Assembly (NCBI RefSeq): GCF_004000845.1
Contig: NZ_BIMA01000014.1
Span: 1 to 64,000, forward strand
Direction of reading: 5' to 3'
Length of the DNA stretch: 64,000 nucleotides
Source of the DNA: Paenibacillus koleovorans NBRC 103111
Lineage (GTDB): Bacteria > Bacillota > Bacilli > Paenibacillales > NBRC-103111
The notes under the pieces are model-generated. The model made no database searches, was not told where the DNA came from, and was given only the letters and a program-made list of their open reading frames with translations. Positions 44,091-52,721 of the stretch are shown here, one piece after another. The translations under genes and the position numbers were made by a program. Each line of letters begins with the position of its first letter. The first letter of the stretch is position 1.

Positions 44091-44996
44091 ATGCAGGAAT
44101 CTTGGCGCCAGTATTTTCGTATAGGCATTAATCATCATTTGTTGTTTCCCGACACTTTCGAGTCGGTAGAGGCGCACCTCCGATCATTGCCGGAGGTGCT
44201 GGCCTACCCGGAGTTCGAAGTCGTTGATATGTTCATCCCCGAAGAGGGGAATACGGCCAAGCTCGAGGGCGAATACGTCGCACGCAGCGGCAAAGAGCCG
44301 GTATATAATTGCCCGCTGATGACTGGCCCCGGACGCAATCCCCATAGCCCCGATCCATCGGTGCGACTGGCTACCCAGGGGGAAGTGATTCGACATTTGC
44401 GGCGCGCGCAGCAGATTGGCGCCCGCAAGGCGGTGGTTGCAAGCGGAGCCAACCCCAGGCCTGAAGAACGAGAGCAGCAGACGGCATGGTTCGTCGATTA
44501 TTTATCGGTTTTGTGCGCCGTCGTACCGGATATCGAGCTGCTAATCGAACCGTTCGACACGTCCATCGGCAAAAATTTGTTAATCGGGCCGACCCGCGAA
44601 GCAGCAGAGGTTGTCAGGCAGGTGAAGGAAAGGGGACTGTCCAACATCGGGTTGCTCATCGATATGGGTCATGTGCCGCTTATGGGAGAAACGTTCGCGC
44701 AGTCGCTTCAAGACGGGGGCGCGTATGTCCGACATATTCACCTCGGCAGCTGCGTGATGAGGAATCCGGCTAACCCTCTCTATGGAGACATGCATCCGCC
44801 ATGGGGCTATGAGGACGGGGAACACGACGTACCGGAGCTTATCCAATTTCTGAAGGCGCTTTTCGCTGCGGGGTACCTCGGCGGGGCTGAACGGCCAACG
44901 GTAACGCTCGAGATGAGGCCGTATCCCAACCTAGGGGAGCGGGCAAGCGTAGACATATTTTTAGACAAGCTTGAACAAGCATGGAAGGCGCTTTGA
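44091..44996 (+). CDS. Sugar phosphate isomerase/epimerase-family TIM barrel protein 2
   Basis: A 301-residue protein of the xylose-isomerase-like superfamily. Likely metal-site segments are LIEPFD, LIDMGHVP, HIHLGSC and the late LEMRPYP. The frame is open from 44040 inside the previous gene, but GGGAGGA precedes ATG 44091. It is not a close copy of the protein at 24377. With the zinc dehydrogenase and the Gfo/Idh/MocA gene in the same operon, it fits a sugar oxidation and epimerisation route. Confidence 0.84.
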   Translation: MQESWRQYFRIGINHHLLFPDTFESVEAHLRSLPEVLAYPEFEVVDMFIPEEGNTAKLEGEYVARSGKEPVYNCPLMTGPGRNPHSPDPSVRLATQGEVIRHLRRAQQIGARKAVVASGANPRPEEREQQTAWFVDYLSVLCAVVPDIELLIEPFDTSIGKNLLIGPTREAAEVVRQVKERGLSNIGLLIDMGHVPLMGETFAQSLQDGGAYVRHIHLGSCVMRNPANPLYGDMHPPWGYEDGEHDVPELIQFLKALFAAGYLGGAERPTVTLEMRPYPNLGERASVDIFLDKLEQAWKAL

Positions 44997-45018
44997 AGCC
45001 CATTAGGAGGCACAGAAG

Positions 45019-45822
45019 ATGAAATGGATGGTTCGCGTAGATATGGAGGGTGTAACAGGCGTCGTCAACATGCAGCAGGTTACCCCCGGCGGAGAATATT
45101 ACGAATTCGGCAAATCCATGATGATGCATGATTTGATTGCCGTACTGGAAGGTCTGCTTCAAGAAGAGAATGACGAGGTTTGGTTGTATGATATCCATTT
45201 TTACGGTACGAATGTGGACTTGAATCGGCTCGATCCGCGCGTGACGGCTATTTGCGGCAAACCGCATTATTCTCCTGAAAACCGAACCTTCGTGGACCCG
45301 TCCTTTGACGGCGTAATTCTATTAGGTCTTCACGCCAAAGCGGATACGCCGGGGGCGTTGCTTAACCATAATTACGAGCACGATATTATCAAGATGTCCG
45401 TGAATGGGTTAGTTGTTGGCGAAATCGGCCTGGAAGCGCTGTTGGCCGGTGAAGCCGGGGTACCGCTCGTCATGGTGACCGCCGATTCGGAGGGCGTCAA
45501 GGAGACGGAGCAGCTGCTCCCGGGAACGATCGCAGTAAGCGTGAAAGAGTCTTTGGGCGAAACGGCCGCGGCCTGTTATCCGCCATCCAGGACCGAGTCG
45601 TTGCTCCGTTCGGCAGCCGCAAAGTGCGCGAGTGTAAGCCGGGAATTAAAGCCCTTCGTTATAGAGGGACCAATCGAGCTGGATATGCGCTTTAAGGCAG
45701 GAGCGCTTCTCGATAAAGTAAGGGGGCAGCTGCCGAATGCCTTTGTTGCCCCCGACCGTCTGCTGCTGCATGGAAACAATGTGGCTGCAGCCTGGGAGTT
45801 ATACTTGAAGGCCAAATCATAG
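45019..45822 (+). CDS. M55-family D-aminopeptidase-like protein (DppA type)
   Basis: A 267-residue zinc peptidase-like protein. The N-terminal VDMEGVTGV supplies the paired Asp8 and Glu10 ligands, and further candidate ligands lie in LYDIHFYG and LLGLHAKA. The MVTADSEGVKETEQLLPG segment also fits DppA of Bacillus. DppA cleaves D-Ala-D-Ala-type dipeptides and forms decamers. Its place in a glycan operon is unusual; it may act on a peptide or amide decoration, or on a peptidoglycan-derived substrate. AGGAGG precedes the ATG. Confidence 0.85.
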   Translation: MKWMVRVDMEGVTGVVNMQQVTPGGEYYEFGKSMMMHDLIAVLEGLLQEENDEVWLYDIHFYGTNVDLNRLDPRVTAICGKPHYSPENRTFVDPSFDGVILLGLHAKADTPGALLNHNYEHDIIKMSVNGLVVGEIGLEALLAGEAGVPLVMVTADSEGVKETEQLLPGTIAVSVKESLGETAAACYPPSRTESLLRSAAAKCASVSRELKPFVIEGPIELDMRFKAGALLDKVRGQLPNAFVAPDRLLLHGNNVAAAWELYLKAKS

Positions 45823-45852
45823 CAGCTTCAACATAGAGAGGAGCCAATTCTT

Positions 45853-46620
45853 TTGATTAACAGCGTCAAGCAAAAGCTGAGGAACGGGGAAACCGCAACG
45901 GGCTGTTTTATCGGGTTTTACGCGCCATCCATCGTGGAGATGATCGGAGCAAGCGGATTTGATTTCGTGGTCATTGATAACGAGCATGGGCCCTTTAGCT
46001 GGTCGGAAGTGGAAGAAATGATTCGAGCTGCACAGCTCTCAGGAACCGTTCCGATTGTTCGCGTCGGTTATGATGCCTCCGATATTCAAAAAGCGCTCGA
46101 CCGGGGTGCTTACGGACTTCATGTTCCGATGGTCAATACGAAGTCGGACGCCGTGGAAACGGTACTCCAGGCCAAATTTCCTCCTGCGGGCAAACGAGGG
46201 GTTGCGTATTCCACACGCTCCGCCTTATACGGAAAGCTCGGAGGTCCGGATTATTTGCAGCAATCGAACGACCAGATCCTGGTAGCCGTGCATATTGAAA
46301 CGATCGAAGCGGTTGATAACATAGACGAAATCATGAGTGTGGAGGGCATTGACGTGTGTTACATTGGGCCGACTGATTTATCGGTCACGATGGGCTACGC
46401 CGCAGAAGGCCCGAATCACCCTGAGGTCAGGAAGGCGATGGATCGCGTGCTGGAAAGCGGCCGCAAACACGGCGTTACCGTGGGCATTCAAGCCGGCAAT
46501 GCGGAGACGCTAGTCTCGCAATTGAACTGGGGGGCGGGATATGTCGGGGTTGGCATTACATCCTTCATGCAGTCCGCTTTTAACGACATTGTAAATGCCG
46601 GAAAGACGTTCTCGAAATAA
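45853..46620 (+). CDS. HpcH/HpaI-family class II aldolase
   Basis: A 255-residue metal-dependent aldolase. It has the base His45 (DNEHGPFSW), Arg70 (VRVGY), and metal ligands Glu149 (HIETIEA) and Asp175 (IGPTDLSVTMG). Family members cleave 2-keto-3-deoxy sugar acids or 4-hydroxy-2-ketoacids to pyruvate and an aldehyde (GarL: tartronate semialdehyde; RhmA: lactaldehyde). The start is TTG, with GAGAGGAG about 9 nt upstream. The next gene is a GarR-like reductase, so a GarL-like reaction is the simplest reading. Confidence 0.9.
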   Translation: MINSVKQKLRNGETATGCFIGFYAPSIVEMIGASGFDFVVIDNEHGPFSWSEVEEMIRAAQLSGTVPIVRVGYDASDIQKALDRGAYGLHVPMVNTKSDAVETVLQAKFPPAGKRGVAYSTRSALYGKLGGPDYLQQSNDQILVAVHIETIEAVDNIDEIMSVEGIDVCYIGPTDLSVTMGYAAEGPNHPEVRKAMDRVLESGRKHGVTVGIQAGNAETLVSQLNWGAGYVGVGITSFMQSAFNDIVNAGKTFSK

Positions 46621-46674
46621 TACGTGGAAGCTCGGGTAGGTATATCCGTTTAACTTGAACAGGAGGTACACGGC

Positions 46675-47532
46675 ATGAAAATCGGTTTCATCGGACTGGG
46701 GATTATGGGCAAACCGATGGCCATTCATCTGGTGAACGCCGGATATTCGGTAAGCGTATATAATCGCAGTCAAGCTGCTGTAACGGAACTGGTTCGTTTG
46801 GGGGCTGTCCCATTCGGCAGCTCGAAGGAAGTGGCAGAGGTCTCCGATGTGATCATTACGATGCTCCCGGACTCGCCGGAGGTCGAGGAGGTAGTCCTGG
46901 GACCTTCCGGCGTGCTGGAAGGGATTTCGGCAGGGAAAATCGTCATCGATATGAGCTCCATCAGTCCGTCAACCTCTCAAATGATCGCCGCTCGCCTGAC
47001 GGAGCGCGGGGCTTACTTTCTGGATGCTCCGGTTAGCGGAGGGGAAATTGGAGCGATTGAAGCGAAGCTGGCTATTATGGTTGGCGGCCCCGAGTCTGTC
47101 TTTGATCGGGTTAAGCCGATCCTGGATAAGATGGGAACCTCTATTACCCGGGTTGGAGAGGTAGGCGCAGGCAATACGGTGAAGCTGATCAATCAGATGA
47201 TAGTCGCAATGAATATTGCCGCGCTATCGGAAGCGATGGCATTCGGCGTGAAGGCCGGTGTCGCTCCTGCTACTGTTTATGAGGCCATTCGGGGCGGATT
47301 GGCCGGCAGTCGCGTCATGGAAACCAAAACGAACGGTATCGCCAGTGAAACGTTTAAGCCTGGATTTCGGATGGAGCTGCACGTGAAGGACCTTCGAAAC
47401 GCCGTAGCTGCGGGCATGGAGCTTGAGGCGAACGTGAAGTTCACCCGGGAAGTGCTGACTATTTTCGAGCAGCTGGCCGAGCAGGGATATAGCAAAGAGG
47501 ATCACAGCGCCTTCTACCGGTTTTATAAATAA
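46675..47532 (+). CDS. Tartronate semialdehyde/3-hydroxyisobutyrate-type reductase
   Basis: A 285-residue beta-hydroxyacid dehydrogenase. The Rossmann motif is GLGIMG (7-12), the substrate loop DAPVSGG (118-124), and the catalytic Lys170 lies in GNTVKLINQ. Relatives include GarR and GlxR (tartronate semialdehyde to D-glycerate) and MmsB. Placement directly after the aldolase supports the GarR reading. AGGAGG precedes the ATG. Confidence 0.9.
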   Translation: MKIGFIGLGIMGKPMAIHLVNAGYSVSVYNRSQAAVTELVRLGAVPFGSSKEVAEVSDVIITMLPDSPEVEEVVLGPSGVLEGISAGKIVIDMSSISPSTSQMIAARLTERGAYFLDAPVSGGEIGAIEAKLAIMVGGPESVFDRVKPILDKMGTSITRVGEVGAGNTVKLINQMIVAMNIAALSEAMAFGVKAGVAPATVYEAIRGGLAGSRVMETKTNGIASETFKPGFRMELHVKDLRNAVAAGMELEANVKFTREVLTIFEQLAEQGYSKEDHSAFYRFYK

Positions 47533-47559
47533 AAGAGAAGTGAAGGAGAGTCGACAATC

Positions 47560-47847
47560 ATGAAGCATTTCGCCGTTTTCCTACCTATGCTTGATGCGGC
47601 CAAAAGCCAACAATACCGCGCGGAGCACCTTGAATATCTTGCCAAACGACGAAGCGAAGGGAAAATTTTTGCGAACGGCCGATTCGTAGACGGGGCTGGC
47701 GGACTTGTCATTTACATGGCCGACTCGCAAGATGAAGTGCAGGACATTGTGAATCAGGATCCCTACGTGATTCAGCAAGCCAGAGGCTACGAAATCCATG
47801 AATGGGACATCGTCACGGAAGCGGTTCTCCCCGATAAAAGCAAATAA
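47560..47847 (+). CDS. YciI-family small protein
   Basis: A 95-residue ferredoxin-like protein with the YciI signature: FAVFLPMLD start, His23 in RAEHLEYL, GRFVDGAGGLVIY, and a DPYVIQQARGYEIHEW tail. Family members are thought to be small dehalogenase- or muconolactone-type enzymes. Here it may act on a lactone or keto-acid intermediate (inference). AAGGAGAG precedes the ATG. Confidence 0.85.
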   Translation: MKHFAVFLPMLDAAKSQQYRAEHLEYLAKRRSEGKIFANGRFVDGAGGLVIYMADSQDEVQDIVNQDPYVIQQARGYEIHEWDIVTEAVLPDKSK

Positions 47848-47890
47848 ACGAACCAGAGTGGATAAGAAGCAACAAGAAAGGATGATAACG

Positions 47891-49657
47891 TTGGCCGTAC
47901 AAACACCCGCAATGGATCGGCGCAATCTTGTAACCGGTTTTCCCATTCCCAATGAAAAATATTGTGATCAGCCATATGTTGTTATTACAAAGGACGGTAA
48001 CTGGTTGTGTGTTCTGACGACAGGCGGCGGTCACGAGGGGGACGGCGATCAGCATATTGTGGCTACGATCAGCCAGGATCAAGGCAAAACCTGGTCGGAG
48101 CCGATCGATATCGAACCATCCGGCCCGCCTGAGGCCTCATGGGTTACTCCAATGATCGTGCCGAGCGGCAGAGTATACGCATTCTATACGTATAATAGCG
48201 AAAACCTTCGTGAAATTATTGCCGACACCGAATATGCTCGCAGACGCGTCGATACATTGGGCGATTTCGCCTTCAAGTACTCCGATGATCATGGTCGAAC
48301 CTGGTCGAAGGAAAGATATATCATTCCGGTTCGAGCCTTCGATATCGATAACGCCAATCCTTATCAGGGAAGGGTCCGATTTTTCTGGAGTGTGTCCAAA
48401 CCGATGGTACATAAGGATTCCGTGTATATCGGCTTGTCCAAGGTAGGGGGATTTGGCGGCGGATTTATGAAGACCTCGGAAGGCGCTTTCGTGCGGAGCG
48501 ACAATATGCTGTACGAGACGAACGCCTCCGCGATCCGTTGGGAGACGCTTCCCGAGGGTACAGTCGGTTTGCGATCCCCTGCCGGTCCAATTGCGGATGA
48601 GCATAATTTGGTGAGCTTAAGGGACGGCAGCCTGTACTGCACCTATCGTACGGTGGAAGGCCATAACTGCCATGCGTACAGCCGCGACGACGGCCGAACC
48701 TGGACCCCGCCCGAATACGCCGTGTATTCGCCTGGAGGCAGACGAATCAAACATCCGCGCGCGGCCAATTTCGTTCGGAAATTCAGCAATGAGAAGTACT
48801 TGCTATGGTTTCATAACCATGGCCGGAATTTAGCGGATAATCCGTCCGCTGCCTATGAGGGCCGAAACCCGGTATGGCTTGCGGGCGGGGTGGAGAAGGA
48901 CGGCTATATTCACTGGTCGCAGCCGGAAATTCTGTTGTATGGCGACGAGCCGAGCGAACGGATGAGCTACCCCGACTTCATCGAAACGGAAGGGCGTTAT
49001 TTCGTAACCGAAACGCAAAAAACGATTGCGAGGGTGCACGAGATCGATCCGACTCTGTTGCAGGGATTATGGAGTCAGGCTGAGTTGAATACGACGTCGA
49101 GGGCGGGTTTGGTCCTCGAGCTGGGGGAGGAGCAGTGCCAGGCCGGAGAAGTTCGGGCTGCCCTGCCCGCTTGGCCCGAGCTCAAGCAGAACGGAGGGTT
49201 TTCCCTCGAATTCTGGCTCCGGTTCGACAAGCTCGTCATAGGACAAAGCCTCTTCGATACAAGAAATGAAGCGGGGGTTGGCGTTTTTGTCCACACTACA
49301 GACAGGGAGACGGTAAAAATCTCGCTCTGCGACGGCAGAACGGAATCTTCCTGGGAAAGCGACAAGGGGAGGCTTGCTCCGAATCAGCTCCATCATCTGG
49401 TCATCACCGTTGATGAGGGCGCCAAAATTATCACATTCCTGATTGACGGCGTACTATGCGACGGCGGGACGGAACGAGATTATGGCTTTGGCCGATTTAG
49501 CCGTGATTTGCGAAGCGTTAACGGGGCTCCGGTTGCCGCGATTGGATCGTCATTAGCCGGCAAGCTTTACTCTTTTCGAGTGTACAATCGGTATTTGAGA
49601 ACGTCCGAGTCGGTCGGCAACTATCAGGCTGGATATAGCGGGGCTGATACCGTATGA
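47891..49657 (+). CDS. Sialidase-like BNR-repeat protein with C-terminal LamG domain
   Basis: A 588-residue protein. The propeller (about 10-395) has Asp boxes SQDQGKTW, SDDHGRTW and SRDDGRTW. The C-terminal 190 residues form a laminin-G/concanavalin-like sandwich (GGFSLEFWLRFD; HHLVITVDEGAKIITFLIDG; LYSFRVYNRYL), usually a glycan-binding module. There is no signal peptide, which is odd for a LamG protein. The frame is open from 47798, but AAGAAAGG is 9 nt before TTG 47891 and abuts ATG 47882, so TTG is favoured. The stop overlaps the next gene by 4 nt. Confidence 0.83.
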   Translation: MAVQTPAMDRRNLVTGFPIPNEKYCDQPYVVITKDGNWLCVLTTGGGHEGDGDQHIVATISQDQGKTWSEPIDIEPSGPPEASWVTPMIVPSGRVYAFYTYNSENLREIIADTEYARRRVDTLGDFAFKYSDDHGRTWSKERYIIPVRAFDIDNANPYQGRVRFFWSVSKPMVHKDSVYIGLSKVGGFGGGFMKTSEGAFVRSDNMLYETNASAIRWETLPEGTVGLRSPAGPIADEHNLVSLRDGSLYCTYRTVEGHNCHAYSRDDGRTWTPPEYAVYSPGGRRIKHPRAANFVRKFSNEKYLLWFHNHGRNLADNPSAAYEGRNPVWLAGGVEKDGYIHWSQPEILLYGDEPSERMSYPDFIETEGRYFVTETQKTIARVHEIDPTLLQGLWSQAELNTTSRAGLVLELGEEQCQAGEVRAALPAWPELKQNGGFSLEFWLRFDKLVIGQSLFDTRNEAGVGVFVHTTDRETVKISLCDGRTESSWESDKGRLAPNQLHHLVITVDEGAKIITFLIDGVLCDGGTERDYGFGRFSRDLRSVNGAPVAAIGSSLAGKLYSFRVYNRYLRTSESVGNYQAGYSGADTV

Positions 49658-50667
49658 AAGGCATCGTCTGTGAACAGCCCGGCCAGTTCAGGCTTGTAGA
49701 AATGGAAGAGCCGGCGTTCGTGCCTGGAGAAGCGATCATACGGATTAAGAGGATCGGGATTTGCGGTACGGATCTGCATGCATATAGGGGGAATCAACCT
49801 TTTTTTCAATACCCTCGGGTGCTCGGTCATGAACTTGCAGGTGTCATTGAAGAAGTTGGAGAGAATACGGCAGGATTTCGCAAAGGGGATCAAGTTAGCG
49901 TGATCCCTTATTTACACTGCGGAGCTTGTATCGCCTGTCGCAATGGAAAAACAAACTGCTGTACAGCAATGAGAGTCCTTGGAGTTCATAAAGACGGGGG
50001 CATGAGGGAGCTTATTTCCGTTCCAGTTAGTCTATTGATCAAGACGGAAGGTTTGACGCTCGATCAAGCTGCCATATTGGAGCCGCTCAGTATCGGTGCG
50101 CATGCCGTACGAAGAGCTGCGGTTCGGTCTGGAGAAACCGTGCTTGTTATCGGTGCGGGCCCTATCGGGCTTGGAGTAATGGCTTTTGCCAAGCATTGCG
50201 GCGCGACTGTTATCGCCATGGATATTAATCAAGAACGTTTGGACTACTGCGTTCGATGGGCGAACGTCGATCAAACGATCCATGCTCTGGATCAGCCTGT
50301 CGAACAGCTGACGGCCATTACGGATGGTCATTTTCCGACAGCCGTATTTGATGCGACGGGAAATGCTCGATCGATGACGGAATCGTTTCGTTATGTAGCG
50401 CATGGAGGTACATTGGTTTTTGTCGGATTGGTGAAATCGGATATAACGTTCAACGATCCTGAATTCCATAAGCGAGAAATGACCCTTATGGGCAGCCGGA
50501 ACGCTACGAAGTCGGACTTCGAGCATGTACTTGAAGTGGTCCGAACTGGCCGTATCGACGCGGATCGATATGTCACCCATCGAGCTCCGTTTACAGCTAT
50601 GATCGGGCAATTTGACAACTGGCTAAAACCGGAATCCCAGGTAATTAAGGCAATGGTGGAGCTGTAA
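49654..50667 (+). CDS. Zinc-dependent medium-chain dehydrogenase
   Basis: A 337-residue alcohol/polyol dehydrogenase. Catalytic zinc ligands are Cys37 (ICGTDLH) and His59 (LGHEL). The structural zinc site is Cys89, 92, 95 and 103 (CGACIACRNGKTNCC). The NAD loop is GAGPIGLGVM. Relatives include sorbitol, L-galactonate and L-threonine dehydrogenases and YcjQ, the guloside 3-dehydrogenase. It overlaps the LamG gene by 4 nt. Together with the TIM-barrel isomerase and the next Gfo/Idh/MocA gene, it resembles the YcjQ-R-S set. Confidence 0.9.
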   Translation: MKGIVCEQPGQFRLVEMEEPAFVPGEAIIRIKRIGICGTDLHAYRGNQPFFQYPRVLGHELAGVIEEVGENTAGFRKGDQVSVIPYLHCGACIACRNGKTNCCTAMRVLGVHKDGGMRELISVPVSLLIKTEGLTLDQAAILEPLSIGAHAVRRAAVRSGETVLVIGAGPIGLGVMAFAKHCGATVIAMDINQERLDYCVRWANVDQTIHALDQPVEQLTAITDGHFPTAVFDATGNARSMTESFRYVAHGGTLVFVGLVKSDITFNDPEFHKREMTLMGSRNATKSDFEHVLEVVRTGRIDADRYVTHRAPFTAMIGQFDNWLKPESQVIKAMVEL

Positions 50668-50708
50668 GAGGGACGCGCGCCTATGGTGGAGAACTTTATC
50701 ACTTTCAG

Positions 50709-50714
50709 AAGGGA
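50709..50714 (+). promoter_or_regulatory. Ribosome-binding site that points to a non-canonical start
   Basis: AAGGGA lies 9 nt before ATT 50724. No ATG, GTG or TTG occurs in frame between the previous gene and TTG 50802, which lies beyond the nucleotide-binding motif, so this site supports initiation at AUU. Confidence 0.5.
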
Positions 50715-50723
50715 ACGATTGCT

Positions 50724-51758
50724 ATTATAAAGCCAGTTAAGCTAGGGATCATCGGAACGGGAATTTGTTCCAGGGAACTTCATTGGCCTGCAATTGACAA
50801 GTTGAAGGAGAAATTCGAGGTCGTGCATGTTACTAGCCGCAGCGAATCGAAAGCCGCCGAGTTTGCCCAATTGTCGGGGGCCAGTAGGTTTAGCACGAGC
50901 CACCACGATTTGCTGAACGATCCAGACGTAGAAGCAGTCGTCATTACGTACCCATTCGAAATGAACTACCGTCTTACGATGGACACTCTGCAGGCAGGCA
51001 AGCATGTGTTGGTAGAAAAGCCATTTGCAGCGAATATGGAAGAGGCGCAGGAAATGCTTGCGACAAGCCTCAGAACACCGGTCGTGTCCGCGGTGGCGGA
51101 GAATTGGTTGTACTGGCCTTTATTTCCTAAACTCCGAGCCTATATCGATGAAGGAAGAGTCGGCGTTCCGCATACCGTCTTAATTAGCAGCTTTTTTAAC
51201 ATCGGGTTGACGAATAAATATTTGTCCCAAAGCACATGGCGTCTTTCCTCGAAAGGCGGATTGATTTTAGACGGGGGCGTTCATTGGATGGCTGGGCTGC
51301 GGCAAATGTTTGGGCGAATAAAGTCGGGAATCGGCTTTCCTCGGCAAATGCGTGCCAGCCTGGGAGAGGTGGACAGCCTGATTTACCAGTTTGTATTTGA
51401 AAATGGAGTAAATGGTGTCTTTCTAAACAGCGCAAGCACGATAGGCTATCGAAATCCTGCCAATATGGTCATCATTGGATCCGAGGGTTCCATCATCGTG
51501 GATAATGGATTTAAGGATGTAACGATCATGACCTCTGAGGGTTCGGAAAAGGAACATATCCCTCTTGGGGATGAGGGATATCAAGCCGAGTACGAGGACT
51601 TCTATGAAGCTGTAAGGACGGGAAAGTCGGTGAAGAGTACGTTTGAAGGAGCTTATTATGATTTACAGGCTATGCTTCACGCCTTGGATTCTCAGGGGAA
51701 GTGGGAGCAGCTGATTATAGCAGGAGGAATCAATAGGGATGTTAACCTTATTGAATAA
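50724..51758 (+). CDS. Gfo/Idh/MocA-family oxidoreductase 3, apparent AUU start
   Basis: A 344-residue sugar dehydrogenase if started at ATT 50724. The first canonical start in frame is TTG 50802, but the 26 codons before it encode the essential Rossmann strand and loop (KPVKLGIIGTGICSRE), so the real N-terminus must be upstream. ATT 50724 has AAGGGA 9 nt away; ATT 50718 and ATA 50727 are alternatives, and a sequencing error is possible. The EKP motif (VEKPFAAN) and a GGVHW segment (in the place of the family DxxxH) are present. It is only distantly related to copies A and B. The next gene overlaps its end by 20 nt. Confidence 0.82.
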   Translation: MIKPVKLGIIGTGICSRELHWPAIDKLKEKFEVVHVTSRSESKAAEFAQLSGASRFSTSHHDLLNDPDVEAVVITYPFEMNYRLTMDTLQAGKHVLVEKPFAANMEEAQEMLATSLRTPVVSAVAENWLYWPLFPKLRAYIDEGRVGVPHTVLISSFFNIGLTNKYLSQSTWRLSSKGGLILDGGVHWMAGLRQMFGRIKSGIGFPRQMRASLGEVDSLIYQFVFENGVNGVFLNSASTIGYRNPANMVIIGSEGSIIVDNGFKDVTIMTSEGSEKEHIPLGDEGYQAEYEDFYEAVRTGKSVKSTFEGAYYDLQAMLHALDSQGKWEQLIIAGGINRDVNLIE

Positions 51759-52719
51759 GAGTTTGGAGAAGTGGATGCCGCTGATTACGCCGATTAGCGT
51801 TATGATCGGGCTGGCGGCCGGCGGCGTCCTTTCTCCGTTTACGAGCTGGGTCCCCTGGATCTTCGCCTTAATGACGTTTGCCGGCAGCCTGAGCATGAAC
51901 TTCCGGGATATGCAGCGGGTGCTGGTGCATCCTTTGCCGATCCTGGTGTTTTTGTTCGTGCTACATTTGGTCATGCCGCTGTTTGCCTGGGGGGCCGGCC
52001 ATCTCGCTTTTCCGAACGATCCGCTTACGATTACCGGCATCGTGCTCGTGCTCAGCATTCCAACGGGCATCGTCAGCTTCATTTGGGTGTCTATTTACCG
52101 TGGCCATACGGCGCTAACGCTAAGCATGATTCTGATTGATACGCTGCTGTCGCCTTTCATCGTACCGTATACGTTGTCGGTGCTGGTGGGGGCCAAGGTG
52201 GAGATGGATACAGTCGGCATGCTGACGCAGCTCGTCTGGATGGTCGTGCTTCCGTCTATCTTGGGCATGGTGCTGAACCAGTTGACGCGAGGGAAGGTCA
52301 AGCAGGCATGGAGCCCGACGCTGTCACCGCTTTCCAAGATCGGGCTGGCCGTCGTGATCATCATCAACAGCTCGGTCATTGCCCCGCTCATCACGGAGTG
52401 GAACATGAAGATTTTGTACATCGCCCTCATCTGCGTGGTCGTCGTGGCGGCCGGGTACTTACTCGGCTGGCTCGCGGGACGGCTGCTGCGGTTGGACCGC
52501 GACATGGCGGTGTGTATGGTGTTCAACTGCGGGATGCGTAATGTGAGCGTGGGAGCAGTGCTCGCCATCTCGTTCTTCCCGCCGCAGGTGGCGTTTCCGA
52601 CGATTGTCGGGATGCTGACGCAGCAATTGATGGCTTCCTTGTTCGGCTATTTGTTTTTCGGCCGGCGCGGTGCTACTCAGCTCCCGGAATTGCCACGGGA
52701 TGTGGGGAACCCGAGTTAG
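51739..52719 (+). CDS. Bile acid:sodium symporter (BASS) family transporter
   Basis: A 326-residue membrane protein with nine or ten helices. It has the family's typical SIPTGIVSFIW and CMVFNCGMRNVSVGAV segments, the latter near the sodium sites. BASS proteins move organic anions with sodium. At the end of a sugar-acid operon it may import or export a keto-acid, lactone or pantoate-like anion. AGGAGG lies 11 nt before the ATG. The gene overlaps the dehydrogenase by 20 nt and closes the operon. Confidence 0.88.
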   Translation: MLTLLNKSLEKWMPLITPISVMIGLAAGGVLSPFTSWVPWIFALMTFAGSLSMNFRDMQRVLVHPLPILVFLFVLHLVMPLFAWGAGHLAFPNDPLTITGIVLVLSIPTGIVSFIWVSIYRGHTALTLSMILIDTLLSPFIVPYTLSVLVGAKVEMDTVGMLTQLVWMVVLPSILGMVLNQLTRGKVKQAWSPTLSPLSKIGLAVVIIINSSVIAPLITEWNMKILYIALICVVVVAAGYLLGWLAGRLLRLDRDMAVCMVFNCGMRNVSVGAVLAISFFPPQVAFPTIVGMLTQQLMASLFGYLFFGRRGATQLPELPRDVGNPS

Positions 52720-52721
52720 TC

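Noticed and set aside
50683-50730. Alternative ATG 50683 as start for the third Gfo/Idh/MocA gene
   Set aside because: It is in another frame and stops after 15 codons, so it would need a frameshift to reach the dehydrogenase.
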